Part shown: positions 34,738 to 43,726 of the stretch, one piece after another
How positions within the stretch are numbered: the first letter of the stretch is position 1
Layout: each line of letters starts with the position of its first letter
Assembly: GCF_023223645.1 (NCBI RefSeq)
Contig: NZ_JALKBY010000012.1
Span: forward strand, 33,219-97,218
Source: Natroniella sulfidigena
Lineage (GTDB): Bacteria; Bacillota; Halanaerobiia; Halobacteroidales; Halobacteroidaceae
Direction of reading: 5' to 3'
Length of the DNA: 64,000 bases
Made by a program: the position numbers and the translations under genes
Notes under the pieces: generated by a model
Told to the model about the DNA's origin: nothing
Database searches by the model: none
The model's input: the letters and a program-made list of their open reading frames with translations, nothing else

Positions 34738-36078
34738 ATGGAAGCAGAAATGAGTATTGAACAAGAACAAGTAGAGGTTAATTCAGGAATTTGGCAGACC
34801 AAGATAGCTTATGGATTACCGCTTTATGTTTACTTACCATTGATTACTTTATTGTTAATTGCTACTTTTACAGGATCGTTACCTGATAATATGGTAGGTG
34901 CTACCGCTTTCTTACTTTTAGTAGCAGGTGGATTAGTATTTATAGGAGATAGAATTCCGATTTGGAAAGATTGGCTTGGAGGAGGTTTAATCTTTGCTTT
35001 AATAGTAGGGGCTGTGGTCAGTTATTTAGAAATTTTACCGGAATCATCTTACGGAACGATTGTAGGATTTTATACTACTCCGACAAATATGTTGGTCTGG
35101 TGTATTTCAGCTTTAATCGCAGGAAGTATCCTTTCGATGCCTAGAGCTTATTTAATTAAAGCATTACCACTTTATATACCATCTATTATAGGAGGGCTTT
35201 TATTTAGTGCTATCTTTGCTTTTGTTGGGGGGAGTCTAACCGGTTTTGGTGGTATTAGAGCAATATTAACCGTTGTAAATCCAATTTTAGGTGGAGGCTT
35301 AGGAGCAGGAGCAATTCCAATGAGTGAGATTTATGCTGGAGCTACGGGTTTACCTTTTGATGATGTCTTTTCTTTGTTAATTCCAGCGGTAGTACTTGGT
35401 AATATTTCTGCTATTATAATTGGGTCAATGAGTAATAAGTTAGGAGAGATGATGCCAAGCTTGACTGGTGATGGAGTTTTAATGCCTGAAGAAAGATGGA
35501 TGCCTGAGGGAGGAATTAAAGAGATAGTCGTTAAACTAACAGATGAAACAATAGTTCAAGGTTGGGCAATAGCTGCTTCGTTATTAGTTATTGGTTATAT
35601 GCTTGAAGATTTAATTCCGATTCATTACTTTGCAATAATGATTGTCTTAACAGCATTGATTAAGATATTAGACGTTTTACCAGATGAAGTTGAACAGAGT
35701 GCTGGCCACTTCTATAAATTTGTAGCGACCGGTTTTTATGGACCCTTACTATTAGGGATTGGACTTGAGCATTTTCAGTTGGATGTCTTATTAGAGACAA
35801 TTACTCCAACTTATTTACTATTGGCTTTCCTAACAGTTTTAGGGGCTAGCTTAGGAGCAGCGATTATTGGTTCATTCTTTGGACTATATCATATTGAATC
35901 TGCTTTAACCGGCGGATTATGTATGGCTAATATGGGAGGCTCTGGAGATATAGCTGTATTGGCTGGAGCTAAACGGATGAAGTTGATGCCTTTTGCTCAG
36001 ATTTCTTCTCGAATTGGTGGAGCTTTGATGTTACTCTTTGGACAATTAGCAATTACTATCTGGGCTCAATTCTTATAA
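34738..36078 (+). CDS. maeN: 2-hydroxycarboxylate:Na+ symporter (CitS/MaeN family)
   Basis: 446 residues, about 11-12 membrane helices. The two re-entrant loop motifs of the 2HCT family are visible: GGGLGAGAIPMSEIYA (about residues 197-212) and ANMGGSGDIAVLAGAKRM (about 397-414), the latter followed by PFAQISSRIGGAL. Substrate is malate, citrate or lactate; malate is inferred from the adjacent malic enzyme. GAGGAG lies 8 bases before ATG. Confidence 0.88.
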   Translation: MEAEMSIEQEQVEVNSGIWQTKIAYGLPLYVYLPLITLLLIATFTGSLPDNMVGATAFLLLVAGGLVFIGDRIPIWKDWLGGGLIFALIVGAVVSYLEILPESSYGTIVGFYTTPTNMLVWCISALIAGSILSMPRAYLIKALPLYIPSIIGGLLFSAIFAFVGGSLTGFGGIRAILTVVNPILGGGLGAGAIPMSEIYAGATGLPFDDVFSLLIPAVVLGNISAIIIGSMSNKLGEMMPSLTGDGVLMPEERWMPEGGIKEIVVKLTDETIVQGWAIAASLLVIGYMLEDLIPIHYFAIMIVLTALIKILDVLPDEVEQSAGHFYKFVATGFYGPLLLGIGLEHFQLDVLLETITPTYLLLAFLTVLGASLGAAIIGSFFGLYHIESALTGGLCMANMGGSGDIAVLAGAKRMKLMPFAQISSRIGGALMLLFGQLAITIWAQFL

Positions 36079-36100
36079 TCTAGTCAGTTGAATATTAAAG

Positions 36101-36150
36101 TTAACCTCCTTGCTTGTAGTTTAACCTATCTCAAGTAAGGAGGTTTAATT
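36101..36150 (+). other. Intercistronic stem-loop containing a Shine-Dalgarno-like arm
   Basis: TTAACCTCCTTGCTTG (36101-36116) pairs with CAAGTAAGGAGGTTTA (36132-36147), one mismatch, no T-run. The right arm carries AAGGAGG. It lies between transporter and malic enzyme; RNA processing or stability element possible. Confidence 0.5.
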
Positions 36151-36201
36151 AAGGATAATAGATTACTTTGAAACTAAATCATAAAATACAGGAGGTCAAA
36201 A

Positions 36202-37422
36202 ATGTCATTAAAAGAAGAAGCTTTAAAACTACATCAGGATAATCAAGGAAAGATAAGTCTTAATAGTAAAGTTAAGGTAGCAGATAAGAATGATTTAAGT
36301 TTAGCTTATTCTCCTGGAGTGGCTGAACCATGTAGAGAGATTGAGAAAGATATAGATCAAGTTTATAAGTATACAGCAAAAAGTAACTTAGTAGCAGTTG
36401 TTTCTGACGGTAGTGCTGTATTGGGTTTAGGTGATATTGGCCCTGAAGCTTCTATGCCAGTAATGGAAGGAAAAGCTGTATTATTCAAGGAATTTGGTGG
36501 GGTTGATGCTTTTCCTCTCTGTTTAAATACTCAAGATGTAGATGAGATTGTAGAAACGATTGCAAGGTTAGAGCCGACCTTTGGTGGAGTGAATTTAGAG
36601 GATATTTCTGCTCCGCGTTGTATGGAAGTTGAAGCAAAATTGAAGGAGAAGAGTAATATTCCTATCTTCCATGATGACCAACATGGAACAGCTATTGTAG
36701 CTTTATCAGGCTTGATTAATGCTTTAAAATATGTAGATAAAGATCTTGAAGAGGCAAAAGTAGTAGTTAATGGTGCAGGTTCTGCCGGGATTGCTATTAC
36801 AAAACTCCTTTTAAATATGGGAGTTGATGATATTATAATGTGTGATATCTTTGGGATATTACACCCAGAGCAAGACGAGATGGATCTAATTCAAAGAAAG
36901 ATGGCTAATCTAACCAATAAAGAGCAGCAAAAAGGTGACTTAGCAGCTGCTGTAGAGGGGGCTGATGTCTTCCTTGGTGTTTCTGCTCCTAATATTTTAT
37001 CTCAAGAGATGGTAGAGAGTATGGCAGATGATCCAATTATCTTTGCTATGGCCAATCCAGTGCCAGAGATTGATCCTGAAGTTGCTAAAGAGGCTGGAGC
37101 TAAAGTGATAGGAACAGGACGGTCTGATTATCCTAATCAGGTCAATAATGTCTTAGCTTTTCCTGGTGTATTTAGGGGAGCTTTAGATGTTAGGGCTACA
37201 GATATTAATGAAGAGATGAAGGTAGCTGCTGCTTATGCTATTGCTAATTTAATTGGGGAAGATGAGTTGAGAGCAGATTATGTAATTCCAGATGCTTTTA
37301 ATAAGCAGGTAGTCCCTGAAGTAGCTGCTGCAGTAGCTAAAGCAGCGATTGAAAGTGGAGTTGCTCAACTAGAGATTGAACCTGAGAAGGTAAAAGAGAA
37401 GGTTAAAGAATTAATAGGATAG
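36202..37422 (+). CDS. NAD-dependent malic enzyme
   Basis: Oxidative decarboxylation of malate to pyruvate and CO2. 406 residues, short bacterial type. Motifs: SLAYSPGVAEPC, DGSAVLGLGDIGP, FGGVNLEDISAPRC (metal Glu/Asp), FHDDQHGTAIV and the dinucleotide loop VVNGAGSAGIAITKLLL, whose following strand ends in Asp (MCDIFG), favouring NAD. GGAGG is well placed. Together with the transporter it makes a malate-using unit. Confidence 0.92.
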   Translation: MSLKEEALKLHQDNQGKISLNSKVKVADKNDLSLAYSPGVAEPCREIEKDIDQVYKYTAKSNLVAVVSDGSAVLGLGDIGPEASMPVMEGKAVLFKEFGGVDAFPLCLNTQDVDEIVETIARLEPTFGGVNLEDISAPRCMEVEAKLKEKSNIPIFHDDQHGTAIVALSGLINALKYVDKDLEEAKVVVNGAGSAGIAITKLLLNMGVDDIIMCDIFGILHPEQDEMDLIQRKMANLTNKEQQKGDLAAAVEGADVFLGVSAPNILSQEMVESMADDPIIFAMANPVPEIDPEVAKEAGAKVIGTGRSDYPNQVNNVLAFPGVFRGALDVRATDINEEMKVAAAYAIANLIGEDELRADYVIPDAFNKQVVPEVAAAVAKAAIESGVAQLEIEPEKVKEKVKELIG

Positions 37423-37472
37423 AAGATTAGTTAAATAAGCTTAATTTAGAATTGTTTTGTAAATTTTATTTT

Positions 37473-37513
37473 CGTATAACCTCTTTTTCTAAAGTAGAAA
37501 AAGAGGTTATACG
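37473..37513. other. Perfect 18-bp stem-loop without T-tract
   Basis: CGTATAACCTCTTTTTCT (37473-37490), 5-base loop, exact complement 37496-37513. Not followed by Ts on either strand. Lies 32 bases before the permease ATG. Confidence 0.6.
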
Positions 37514-37544
37514 TGATTATAGTTATAGTAAAGGGGCTGTAAGA

Positions 37545-39089
37545 ATGGAGTTTAATATTTATTTATGGTTGAGTGCAATAATTCCTATTTTTTTACTGTT
37601 ATTCACAATTTCTTATTTAAAGATAGATTCGACAAGAGCTGCTTTGAGTAGCCTTATTTCTGCTTTGTTGATCGGGGTATTGATCTATGAATTTACTATA
37701 GGTCAGCTTATGATCTCGATGGCTAAAGGAGCCAGTTTAAGTATTTATGTCATCTTGATATTGGTAGGAGCGATTATTTTCTATAATACTATTAAAGTTG
37801 CAGGAGCTTTTGATACTATCAAAGATTTTATACTCAGTTATAGTGGCGATGAGCTGGTGCAGATTTTAGCTTTCAGTTGGGCCTTTGCATCTTTTATTCA
37901 AGGGATATCAGGTTTTGGTGTTCCTGTAGTTATAATGGCTTCTTTACTTGTAGCGATGGGCTTTAAGCCAGTAATTGCTTTAAGTGCTGTCCTAATTGGT
38001 TATTCCTGGTCGCTTGGTTTTGGTTCTATGGGCTCTGCCTTTTATGGTCTCAGTCTGGTTACTGGATTAGAACCAATTGCTCTGGGAGTTGTATCAACAG
38101 TATTGTTTTATATACCGATTATAACTACTGGATTGGCAGTTACGCATTTTTATGGTGGAATTGAAGCTGCTAAAAGAGGTTTGAAATATATCTTGCCTAT
38201 TGGCTTACTAATGGGTTCTGCCCAATTAGGAGCTGCTAAATTTGGTTTTGCTCATTTAGCAACTCTATTAGGTGGCTTAGCTGGAAGTTTAGCCTTCTTT
38301 ATATTATTTAAAGGTAACAAGCGGATTGGTGATTTAAAGCAAAAAGAAAGTAGAGATATGGGCATCAATTTAGCTTTATTGCCTTATTTTGTCTTAATAG
38401 TAGCTGTTTTCATTCCTGAGCTGCCAGTAATTAAAGAGTTAGTTCCAGATTGGGAACTAGGTTTTTCCTATCCTGGTTTTACTACATCATTGGGGTATGA
38501 AGTAGCAGCAGAAGAGACTTATGCTGCGATAGACCTTTTTTCTCATCCGTTTGCTTTTTTAATTTTAGCAAGCATAATTGGAGGTATGATCTATTTAGCT
38601 AAAGGACACCTAGATTCTTCTAAAGTCAATACTATATTTAAAGATAGCTATAAACAAGCAAGTACTTCCAGTATTGCTGTATTGTTTTTAATGGTTATGG
38701 CTTTAGTCATGAATGATTCGGGAATGTTGTATATCTTTGCTGAAGGGATGATCAAAGTTAGTGGAGAGTACTTTCCTTTAATTTCACCTTTTATTGGAAC
38801 TTTAGGTGCTTTTTTAACGGGAAGTACTACAAGTTCTAATGTCTTGTTTGGTGGAGGACAAGTAGTTGTAGCAGAGTTGTTAGAGACCTCTCCTTATCTG
38901 ATTGCTTCTAGCCAATCAGTAGGAGCATCATTGGGTTCTGCTATTGCTCCTGCTAAGATTTTAATTGGAGTTTCGGTTGTAGGTAGTTTAGGAACTGAAG
39001 GAGAAATTCTTAAGAAGACTTTAGGTTATACATTATTAAGTACCCTAGTAGTAGGAATAGCTGTTTATGCAATTGCTTTATTAATATAA
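37545..39089 (+). CDS. L-lactate permease family transporter (LctP)
   Basis: 514 residues from ATG 37545 (AGGGG upstream); a longer reading from 37452 would run through a perfect hairpin and is rejected. About 12-13 membrane helices. Family motifs SFIQGISGFGVPVVIMA and GSTTSSNVLFGGGQ are visible. Imports or exports lactate or glycolate. The location after malic enzyme suggests it exchanges the end product or takes up another 2-hydroxy acid. Confidence 0.88.
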   Translation: MEFNIYLWLSAIIPIFLLLFTISYLKIDSTRAALSSLISALLIGVLIYEFTIGQLMISMAKGASLSIYVILILVGAIIFYNTIKVAGAFDTIKDFILSYSGDELVQILAFSWAFASFIQGISGFGVPVVIMASLLVAMGFKPVIALSAVLIGYSWSLGFGSMGSAFYGLSLVTGLEPIALGVVSTVLFYIPIITTGLAVTHFYGGIEAAKRGLKYILPIGLLMGSAQLGAAKFGFAHLATLLGGLAGSLAFFILFKGNKRIGDLKQKESRDMGINLALLPYFVLIVAVFIPELPVIKELVPDWELGFSYPGFTTSLGYEVAAEETYAAIDLFSHPFAFLILASIIGGMIYLAKGHLDSSKVNTIFKDSYKQASTSSIAVLFLMVMALVMNDSGMLYIFAEGMIKVSGEYFPLISPFIGTLGAFLTGSTTSSNVLFGGGQVVVAELLETSPYLIASSQSVGASLGSAIAPAKILIGVSVVGSLGTEGEILKKTLGYTLLSTLVVGIAVYAIALLI

Positions 39090-39096
39090 TTATAGA

Positions 39097-39131
39097 AGCA
39101 GGTTATAGGATTCCTATAGCCTGCTTTTTTA
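39097..39131 (+). terminator. Permease terminator
   Basis: AGCAGGTTATAGG / CCTATAGCCTGCT (one G-T pair), then T6. Confidence 0.9.
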
Positions 39132-39238
39132 GTTTCTAGTGAAACTTAAGAATAATTTTCCAATCTGGCAGGTGAAGAATTATTAATCTAGAATTAATTT
39201 TAATATGTTGTATAAACTGAATAGAAGGAGTGGAGATA

Positions 39239-40198
39239 ATGAAAAGGTACATACTCCTACTAGTAATTATAATAGTAGTTGGGTTGGCTTTGTTGACTAG
39301 ATTTATGGGAGATGATGGATATAAAGTTTCTGGGCAAGTATTGGATAATCAGGGTCAAGGAATAGAAGGGGTAACTTTTGATTTCGGTAATTTTGGAACT
39401 GTTAAAACAGATCAAGATGGTAAATGGAGTAAGGCAGGGATAAGAGACAAAATAAAGGTTGAGCCAATTAAAGAGGGACGAGATTTTTATCCCAATAGTA
39501 TTGAAATGGATGAAGCTAAGGATACTCTTTATTTTGTAGAGCAAGAGGGGTTAGATGATATATTGATCTGGTTAAGTTTAGATCCTGATAATGAAGGGGC
39601 CAACTATGAGGTCTCTGCTTCGATTCGTAAGCTTAATGGTCTTAACGAAACTCACCAATTGATGGATACTGAGATATTAGTTAATGGTTTATCATTGCAA
39701 TTTGATAATTCTGATGATGATGGAGTGGTCAGTTTATTTAGTTATCAAGAAGGAGATTTAAGGTTGGAGACTGAAGATAAGGCTACTATAAATATTAATC
39801 ATCCCTTATTAGGATCGACTGAGAAAGAGATTGAGGTTCCGCGGCAGGTAGATGATTTAGAAGTAGATGGTGATATTGAAGCATGGATAAGTGAAGAGTT
39901 AAATAATCTAACATTAAATTGGTCTGCAACGACTAGTGAGCTTTATAAAGTCTGGATTACTCTATATGATGAACAAAAAGAGTTGATTGGTGATGCTGTT
40001 ACTTTAGTTGATTCTGATTCATATACCTTTTCTGATACAAGTTGGCTGAGATCTTATGAAACAGATCAGATAGCTACTTATGTTGAATTTGAGGTCTTTG
40101 CAGTAAATATGTATCGGCTAGTTGGATTTAACAAGAACTCAGGAGTTGAAATTAGTGCTAAAGAAGGGCCAACGGTTTCCAATCTACCGCATAATTGA
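39239..40198 (+). CDS. Membrane-anchored or secreted protein with carboxypeptidase-regulatory-like domain
   Basis: 319 residues from ATG 39239 (GGAGTGGAG upstream). N-terminal hydrophobic segment (YILLLVIIIVVGLALLT) is a signal anchor. Residues about 27-85 (VSGQVLDNQGQGIEGVTFDF, TDQDGKW) look like a CarboxypepD_reg/Ig-like beta-sandwich. The C-terminal third (ISEELNNLTLNWSA) resembles a fibronectin III domain. Acidic. Function unknown; extracellular adhesion or wall role possible. Confidence 0.7.
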   Translation: MKRYILLLVIIIVVGLALLTRFMGDDGYKVSGQVLDNQGQGIEGVTFDFGNFGTVKTDQDGKWSKAGIRDKIKVEPIKEGRDFYPNSIEMDEAKDTLYFVEQEGLDDILIWLSLDPDNEGANYEVSASIRKLNGLNETHQLMDTEILVNGLSLQFDNSDDDGVVSLFSYQEGDLRLETEDKATININHPLLGSTEKEIEVPRQVDDLEVDGDIEAWISEELNNLTLNWSATTSELYKVWITLYDEQKELIGDAVTLVDSDSYTFSDTSWLRSYETDQIATYVEFEVFAVNMYRLVGFNKNSGVEISAKEGPTVSNLPHN

Positions 40199-40211
40199 AT
40201 CTTTAGGTCTT

Positions 40212-40244
40212 AATGTAGGTAATGAAGGTACCTACATTTTTTTA
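40212..40244 (+). terminator. Terminator after the secreted protein gene
   Basis: AATGTAGGTA (40212-40221) / TACCTACATT (40229-40238), followed by TTTTT. Confidence 0.85.
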
Positions 40245-40300
40245 TTGAAATTTAAATTTAAGGTGAGTTAGATATATGACTATATATAAGGGGGTTAATG

Positions 40301-40963
40301 ATGAGTCAACAGAAAATTATAGGTATTAGTGCAGGGCGAAAAGGAAAGATAACAGAAGAAGCTGTCAAGACTGTTTTAGAAGAAAGTGGGTTAGCTACGG
40401 AATTTTTTTCATTATCTGACTTTGAATTGTTAACATGTGATGCTTGTAATGGTTGTATAGAGACCTACCGCTGTGTTAAAGATGATGAATTGAATCAAAT
40501 TCTTATCAAAATGGAGCAAGCAGAAGGGATTGTCTTTGGGGCTCCCGAATATTGGGAAGGAATTAATGCTAAAGGACGAAGTTTTTGGGAGCGTATCTGC
40601 TTTAGTACTCGCCATAATGCTCATTTTTCTCTACAGGATAAAGTAGGAGTAGCTATAGGAGTTAGTGGAGATGGCAATTCGACAGCAGTAATAGAAGATA
40701 TTAAGAGATTTTTTGTAGATGCTAGACTTGAAATTGTTGGTGAGGTAGAGGTGCAAGGAGAGTATGCTTGTTTTACTTGTGGATATGGACAGCGGTGTGC
40801 AGTAGGAGGTCTAGCGGAAATTTATGATTTACCGTTGGAAATTACTCCAGATAAGATTCCTGATTTATGCAATCAAAATCCTCATCAAGCTAGAAGGAAT
40901 AGTGTAGTTGCTGAATTAAGGGGAGTAGGATTGAGAGTAGCTCAAAAAATAAAAGATAATTAA
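40301..40963 (+). CDS. Iron-sulfur flavoprotein / NAD(P)H-dependent FMN reductase family
   Basis: 220 residues from ATG 40301 (G5 run 6 bases upstream; ATG 40298 alternative). Flavodoxin-like FMN domain (IGISAGRKGKI, GAPEYWEG). A compact Cys motif CDACNGCIETYRC (C-x2-C-x2-C-x5-C) matches the 4Fe-4S site of archaeal and clostridial iron-sulfur flavoproteins. A second Cys pair (CFTCGYGQRC) follows. Redox carrier or oxygen-stress reductase is likely; partner unknown. The gap to xseA shows no terminator. Confidence 0.8.
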   Translation: MSQQKIIGISAGRKGKITEEAVKTVLEESGLATEFFSLSDFELLTCDACNGCIETYRCVKDDELNQILIKMEQAEGIVFGAPEYWEGINAKGRSFWERICFSTRHNAHFSLQDKVGVAIGVSGDGNSTAVIEDIKRFFVDARLEIVGEVEVQGEYACFTCGYGQRCAVGGLAEIYDLPLEITPDKIPDLCNQNPHQARRNSVVAELRGVGLRVAQKIKDN

Positions 40964-41080
40964 GCTGAAAAGGATAGATTAATTCCTCTCTAAGCAGGAG
41001 AAGAAAAAACTGTAAGGTAGCGGAGTTTGGGCTATAGTTGAATATTTATAAAAAGTATTCTATTTTATTTCTAATCTTTT

Positions 41081-41091
41081 TGTGCTATAAT
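41081..41091 (+). promoter_or_regulatory. Extended -10 promoter for xseA
   Basis: TGTGCTATAAT is a full extended -10 element (TRTGnTATAAT) 36 bases before the xseA ATG. It lies inside the longer possible reading frame, which supports the 41128 start. Confidence 0.6.
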
Positions 41092-41127
41092 GTAATTGCA
41101 AATCAAAGAAGGAAAGAAGATGATATC

Positions 41128-42348
41128 ATGGAATCTATTTGGTCTGTTTCAGGAATTACTAATTATCTTAAAGAAGTATTAACTACTGACCCTAATTTAA
41201 ATCAATTATTGGTTAAAGGGGAGATTTCTAATTTTCATGCTCACTCCTCAGGTCATATGTACTTTACTTTAAAAGACCAAGACTCACAGATAAAAGCAGT
41301 GATGTTTAGAGGGAATAATCGCAAATTAGATTTTGAACCGGAAGATGGAATGTCTGTTATTGCTACTGGAAGGGTGAGTATCTATTCTGTGCGAGGGGAA
41401 TATCAACTCTATGTCAGTGATTTAGAACCTGATGGGATCGGTTCATTACATATAGCTTTTGAGCAATTAAAAGAAAAGTTAGAGCAGGAAGGGTTATTTA
41501 AAAAAGAGTATAAGCAATCAATTCCTCAAATTCCTGCTAAGGTGGGAGTTATAACTTCTCCTACGGGGGCTGCTATTCAGGATATTCTCAGTGTGATTAA
41601 ACGGCGGTTTGCTAATCTTTCTGTTTTGATTGCACCTGCTAAGGTACAGGGAAAAGCAGCAGAAGATGATTTGATTGCTGCTTTGGAGTTATTGAACCGG
41701 ACAGATGTTGATGTGATTATTATTGGTCGTGGTGGCGGATCTTTAGAGGATTTATGGGCCTTTAATAAAGAGAAGTTGGCCCGAACTATTTTTAATTCTG
41801 AGACTCCTGTCATCTCTGCTGTAGGTCATGAGACTGACTTTACAATTGCTGATTTTATAGCTGATTTGAGAGCACCGACTCCATCAGCGGCAGCTGAATT
41901 GGTTGTTTCTGATGCTAAGGAGGTTAAAAGATACTTAAATAAGCTGGAGGATAATTTAGTCCAAGCTATGGAAAATAAACTCAATTATCTAACTGAAAAG
42001 TTAGCTTATCTTAAAGAACGGGAAGTCTTTAGATTAGTGAAAGAGGAGTTAGAAGAGTATCAACAACGGCTCGATGAATTAGAACTAAAATTAAATAGAC
42101 ATATCACTAATAAATTGACCACTAAACAAGAAAAGATAGAGTCTATTGCAACTCAGCTTAACTCTCTATCTCCTTTAAATACTTTGGCCCGAGGATATAG
42201 CTTGACTTGTAAGTCGGATCTTAAAGAGGAAGTTAGCTCAGTTGAGCAAGTAGAAGTAGGGGAGTTACTTGAGGTGGTGTTACAGGATGGAAAGTTGTTC
42301 TGCCAACTAGAAAGAATAGAAGCTGAAGAATTTAAGGAGTTTGATTAA
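41128..42348 (+). CDS. xseA: Exodeoxyribonuclease VII large subunit
   Basis: 406 residues from ATG 41128. N-terminal OB-fold (WSVSGITNYLKEVL; LLVKGEISNFHAHSSGHMYF), catalytic domain with TSPTGAAIQDIL, IIGRGGGSLEDLWAFN and AVGHETDFTIADFIADLRAPTPSAAAE. Degrades single-stranded DNA with XseB. In Bacillus the order is nusB-folD-xseA; here folD is missing and 13 kb of other genes lie between nusB and xseA. Confidence 0.95.
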   Translation: MESIWSVSGITNYLKEVLTTDPNLNQLLVKGEISNFHAHSSGHMYFTLKDQDSQIKAVMFRGNNRKLDFEPEDGMSVIATGRVSIYSVRGEYQLYVSDLEPDGIGSLHIAFEQLKEKLEQEGLFKKEYKQSIPQIPAKVGVITSPTGAAIQDILSVIKRRFANLSVLIAPAKVQGKAAEDDLIAALELLNRTDVDVIIIGRGGGSLEDLWAFNKEKLARTIFNSETPVISAVGHETDFTIADFIADLRAPTPSAAAELVVSDAKEVKRYLNKLEDNLVQAMENKLNYLTEKLAYLKEREVFRLVKEELEEYQQRLDELELKLNRHITNKLTTKQEKIESIATQLNSLSPLNTLARGYSLTCKSDLKEEVSSVEQVEVGELLEVVLQDGKLFCQLERIEAEEFKEFD

Positions 42349-42368
42349 AATTTAAAAATAAGTTAATC

Positions 42369-42396
42369 AATCTAAACCAACTTGGTTTAGATTTTT
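42369..42396 (+). terminator. Terminator between xseA and xseB
   Basis: AATCTAAACCA / TGGTTTAGATT, then TTTT. Two TATAAT boxes follow at 42428 and 42438, without clear -35 boxes. The two exonuclease subunits may thus be expressed from separate promoters. Confidence 0.75.
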
Positions 42397-42532
42397 CGAT
42401 AAATCAAGAAATTAATTTTAAAATTGTTATAATTAGGTATAATAAAGATGTAATCTATCTTAGTGAAGGAGATAAGTATTTGATGTAGAAATAGGTATAA
42501 TGGAGAATATCAAGGTTAAGGAGTGGAAGAAA

Positions 42533-42763
42533 ATGTCGACTGAGGCTGAATTGTCCTTTGAAGAGGCTTTGGAACAGTTAGAAGATATTGTTGGGGAGTT
42601 GGAAAGAGGAGAGTTATCTTTAGCAGAATCTTTGGGTAAATTTGAGACAGGAATTAAATTGACTAAATTTTGTTCTCAGAAGTTAGAACAGGCAGAAGGA
42701 AAAATTGAAGTTATTAAGGAAGAAGCAGGAGAAATTAAGACTGAAATTTATGATAATTATTGA
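42533..42763 (+). CDS. xseB: Exodeoxyribonuclease VII small subunit
   Basis: 76 residues from ATG 42533 (AAGGAG upstream; ATG 42500 has no site). LSFEEALEQLEDIVGELERG and LSLAESLGKFETGI are the family signature. Forms a helical bundle around the XseA stalk. Ends 17 bases before ispA. Confidence 0.93.
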   Translation: MSTEAELSFEEALEQLEDIVGELERGELSLAESLGKFETGIKLTKFCSQKLEQAEGKIEVIKEEAGEIKTEIYDNY

Positions 42764-42780
42764 TAAAAAGGAGTAAACTA

Positions 42781-43656
42781 ATGAATATCAAAGAATTTAT
42801 TTCGACTAAAGGTGAACTAATTAATGAAGCTTTAGATAGGTATTTACCAGAAGAGAAGCCTGAAGAATTACATCAGGCAATGAGATATAGTGTTTTGGCT
42901 GGAGGGAAGAGATTGAGACCGATCTTAACTTTAGTAGCTGCTCAGTTGGTCGGTGAAGATGAAGAGAAGGTCTTACCTGCAGCTTGTGCTTTGGAGTTAG
43001 TACATAATTATTCATTAATCCATGATGATTTACCATGTATGGATGATGATGAGATTAGACGAGGTAAACCAACTAATCATATGGTTTTTGGAGAAGGAAT
43101 GGCAGTTTTAGCAGGGGATGCATTATTGACTTATGCTTTTGAACTGTTAGCTAAAATTGATGATCTACCTGCTGAGCGGGTTTTGCTAGCTACTAGTAAG
43201 CTAGCTGAGGCTGCTGGGAAGCAAGGAATGGTTGGAGGTCAGGTAGCTGATATTTTAGCCGAAGGAAAAGAGATAGACAAGGAAGAATTAGAATATATTC
43301 ATACTCATAAGACAGGAGCTTTATTGGAGGCTGCAGTCAGTATGGGAGCTATCTTGGCAGGAGCTTCAAAAAAAGAGTTAACTGCTTTACAAGAGTATGC
43401 TCAAGGAATTGGACTAGCTTTTCAGATTGTTGATGATATTTTGGATATTGAAGGTGATGCTGAGAAGATAGGGAAAGATGTTGGAAGTGATTTAGAGCGT
43501 GATAAGGCTACTTTCCCTGCTGTGTATGGGTTAGAAAGATCAAAAGAGATGGCTGCAAAAAATTGTTATCAAGCTAAGAAAGCAATCAGTATCTTTGGAG
43601 ATCAAGCAGAGGTATTGAGTGAATTAGCAGATTATATCATAGAACGAGAATATTAA
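42781..43656 (+). CDS. ispA: Farnesyl/geranyl diphosphate synthase
   Basis: 291 residues. Condenses isopentenyl diphosphate with allylic diphosphates. Motifs: LAGGKRLRPILTL, first Asp-rich HDDLPCMDDDEIRRGKPTNH, KTGALLEAAV, and second Asp-rich QIVDDILDIEGD. ATG 42781 has AAAGGAG upstream. Adjacent to dxs, the first enzyme of the same isoprenoid pathway. Confidence 0.95.
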   Translation: MNIKEFISTKGELINEALDRYLPEEKPEELHQAMRYSVLAGGKRLRPILTLVAAQLVGEDEEKVLPAACALELVHNYSLIHDDLPCMDDDEIRRGKPTNHMVFGEGMAVLAGDALLTYAFELLAKIDDLPAERVLLATSKLAEAAGKQGMVGGQVADILAEGKEIDKEELEYIHTHKTGALLEAAVSMGAILAGASKKELTALQEYAQGIGLAFQIVDDILDIEGDAEKIGKDVGSDLERDKATFPAVYGLERSKEMAAKNCYQAKKAISIFGDQAEVLSELADYIIEREY

Positions 43657-43726
43657 AGAGGTATTGATAATCAGTTTTTACTATTAATTATTGACTAGAA
43701 ACTAATAAAAGAAGGTGATTTAGATT

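Noticed and set aside
37452..37544. Longer N-terminus for the lactate permease homologue
   Set aside because: It would be encoded by a perfect 18-bp hairpin; ATG 37545 has a proper ribosome binding site and starts just before the first membrane helix.
41038..41127. Longer N-terminus for XseA
   Set aside because: The extra 30 residues are hydrophobic and not found in the family, and the segment contains an extended -10 promoter.
42423..42443. Promoter for xseB from the two TATAAT boxes
   Set aside because: Neither box has a recognisable -35 hexamer at 16-18 bases; left as a remark in the terminator entry.
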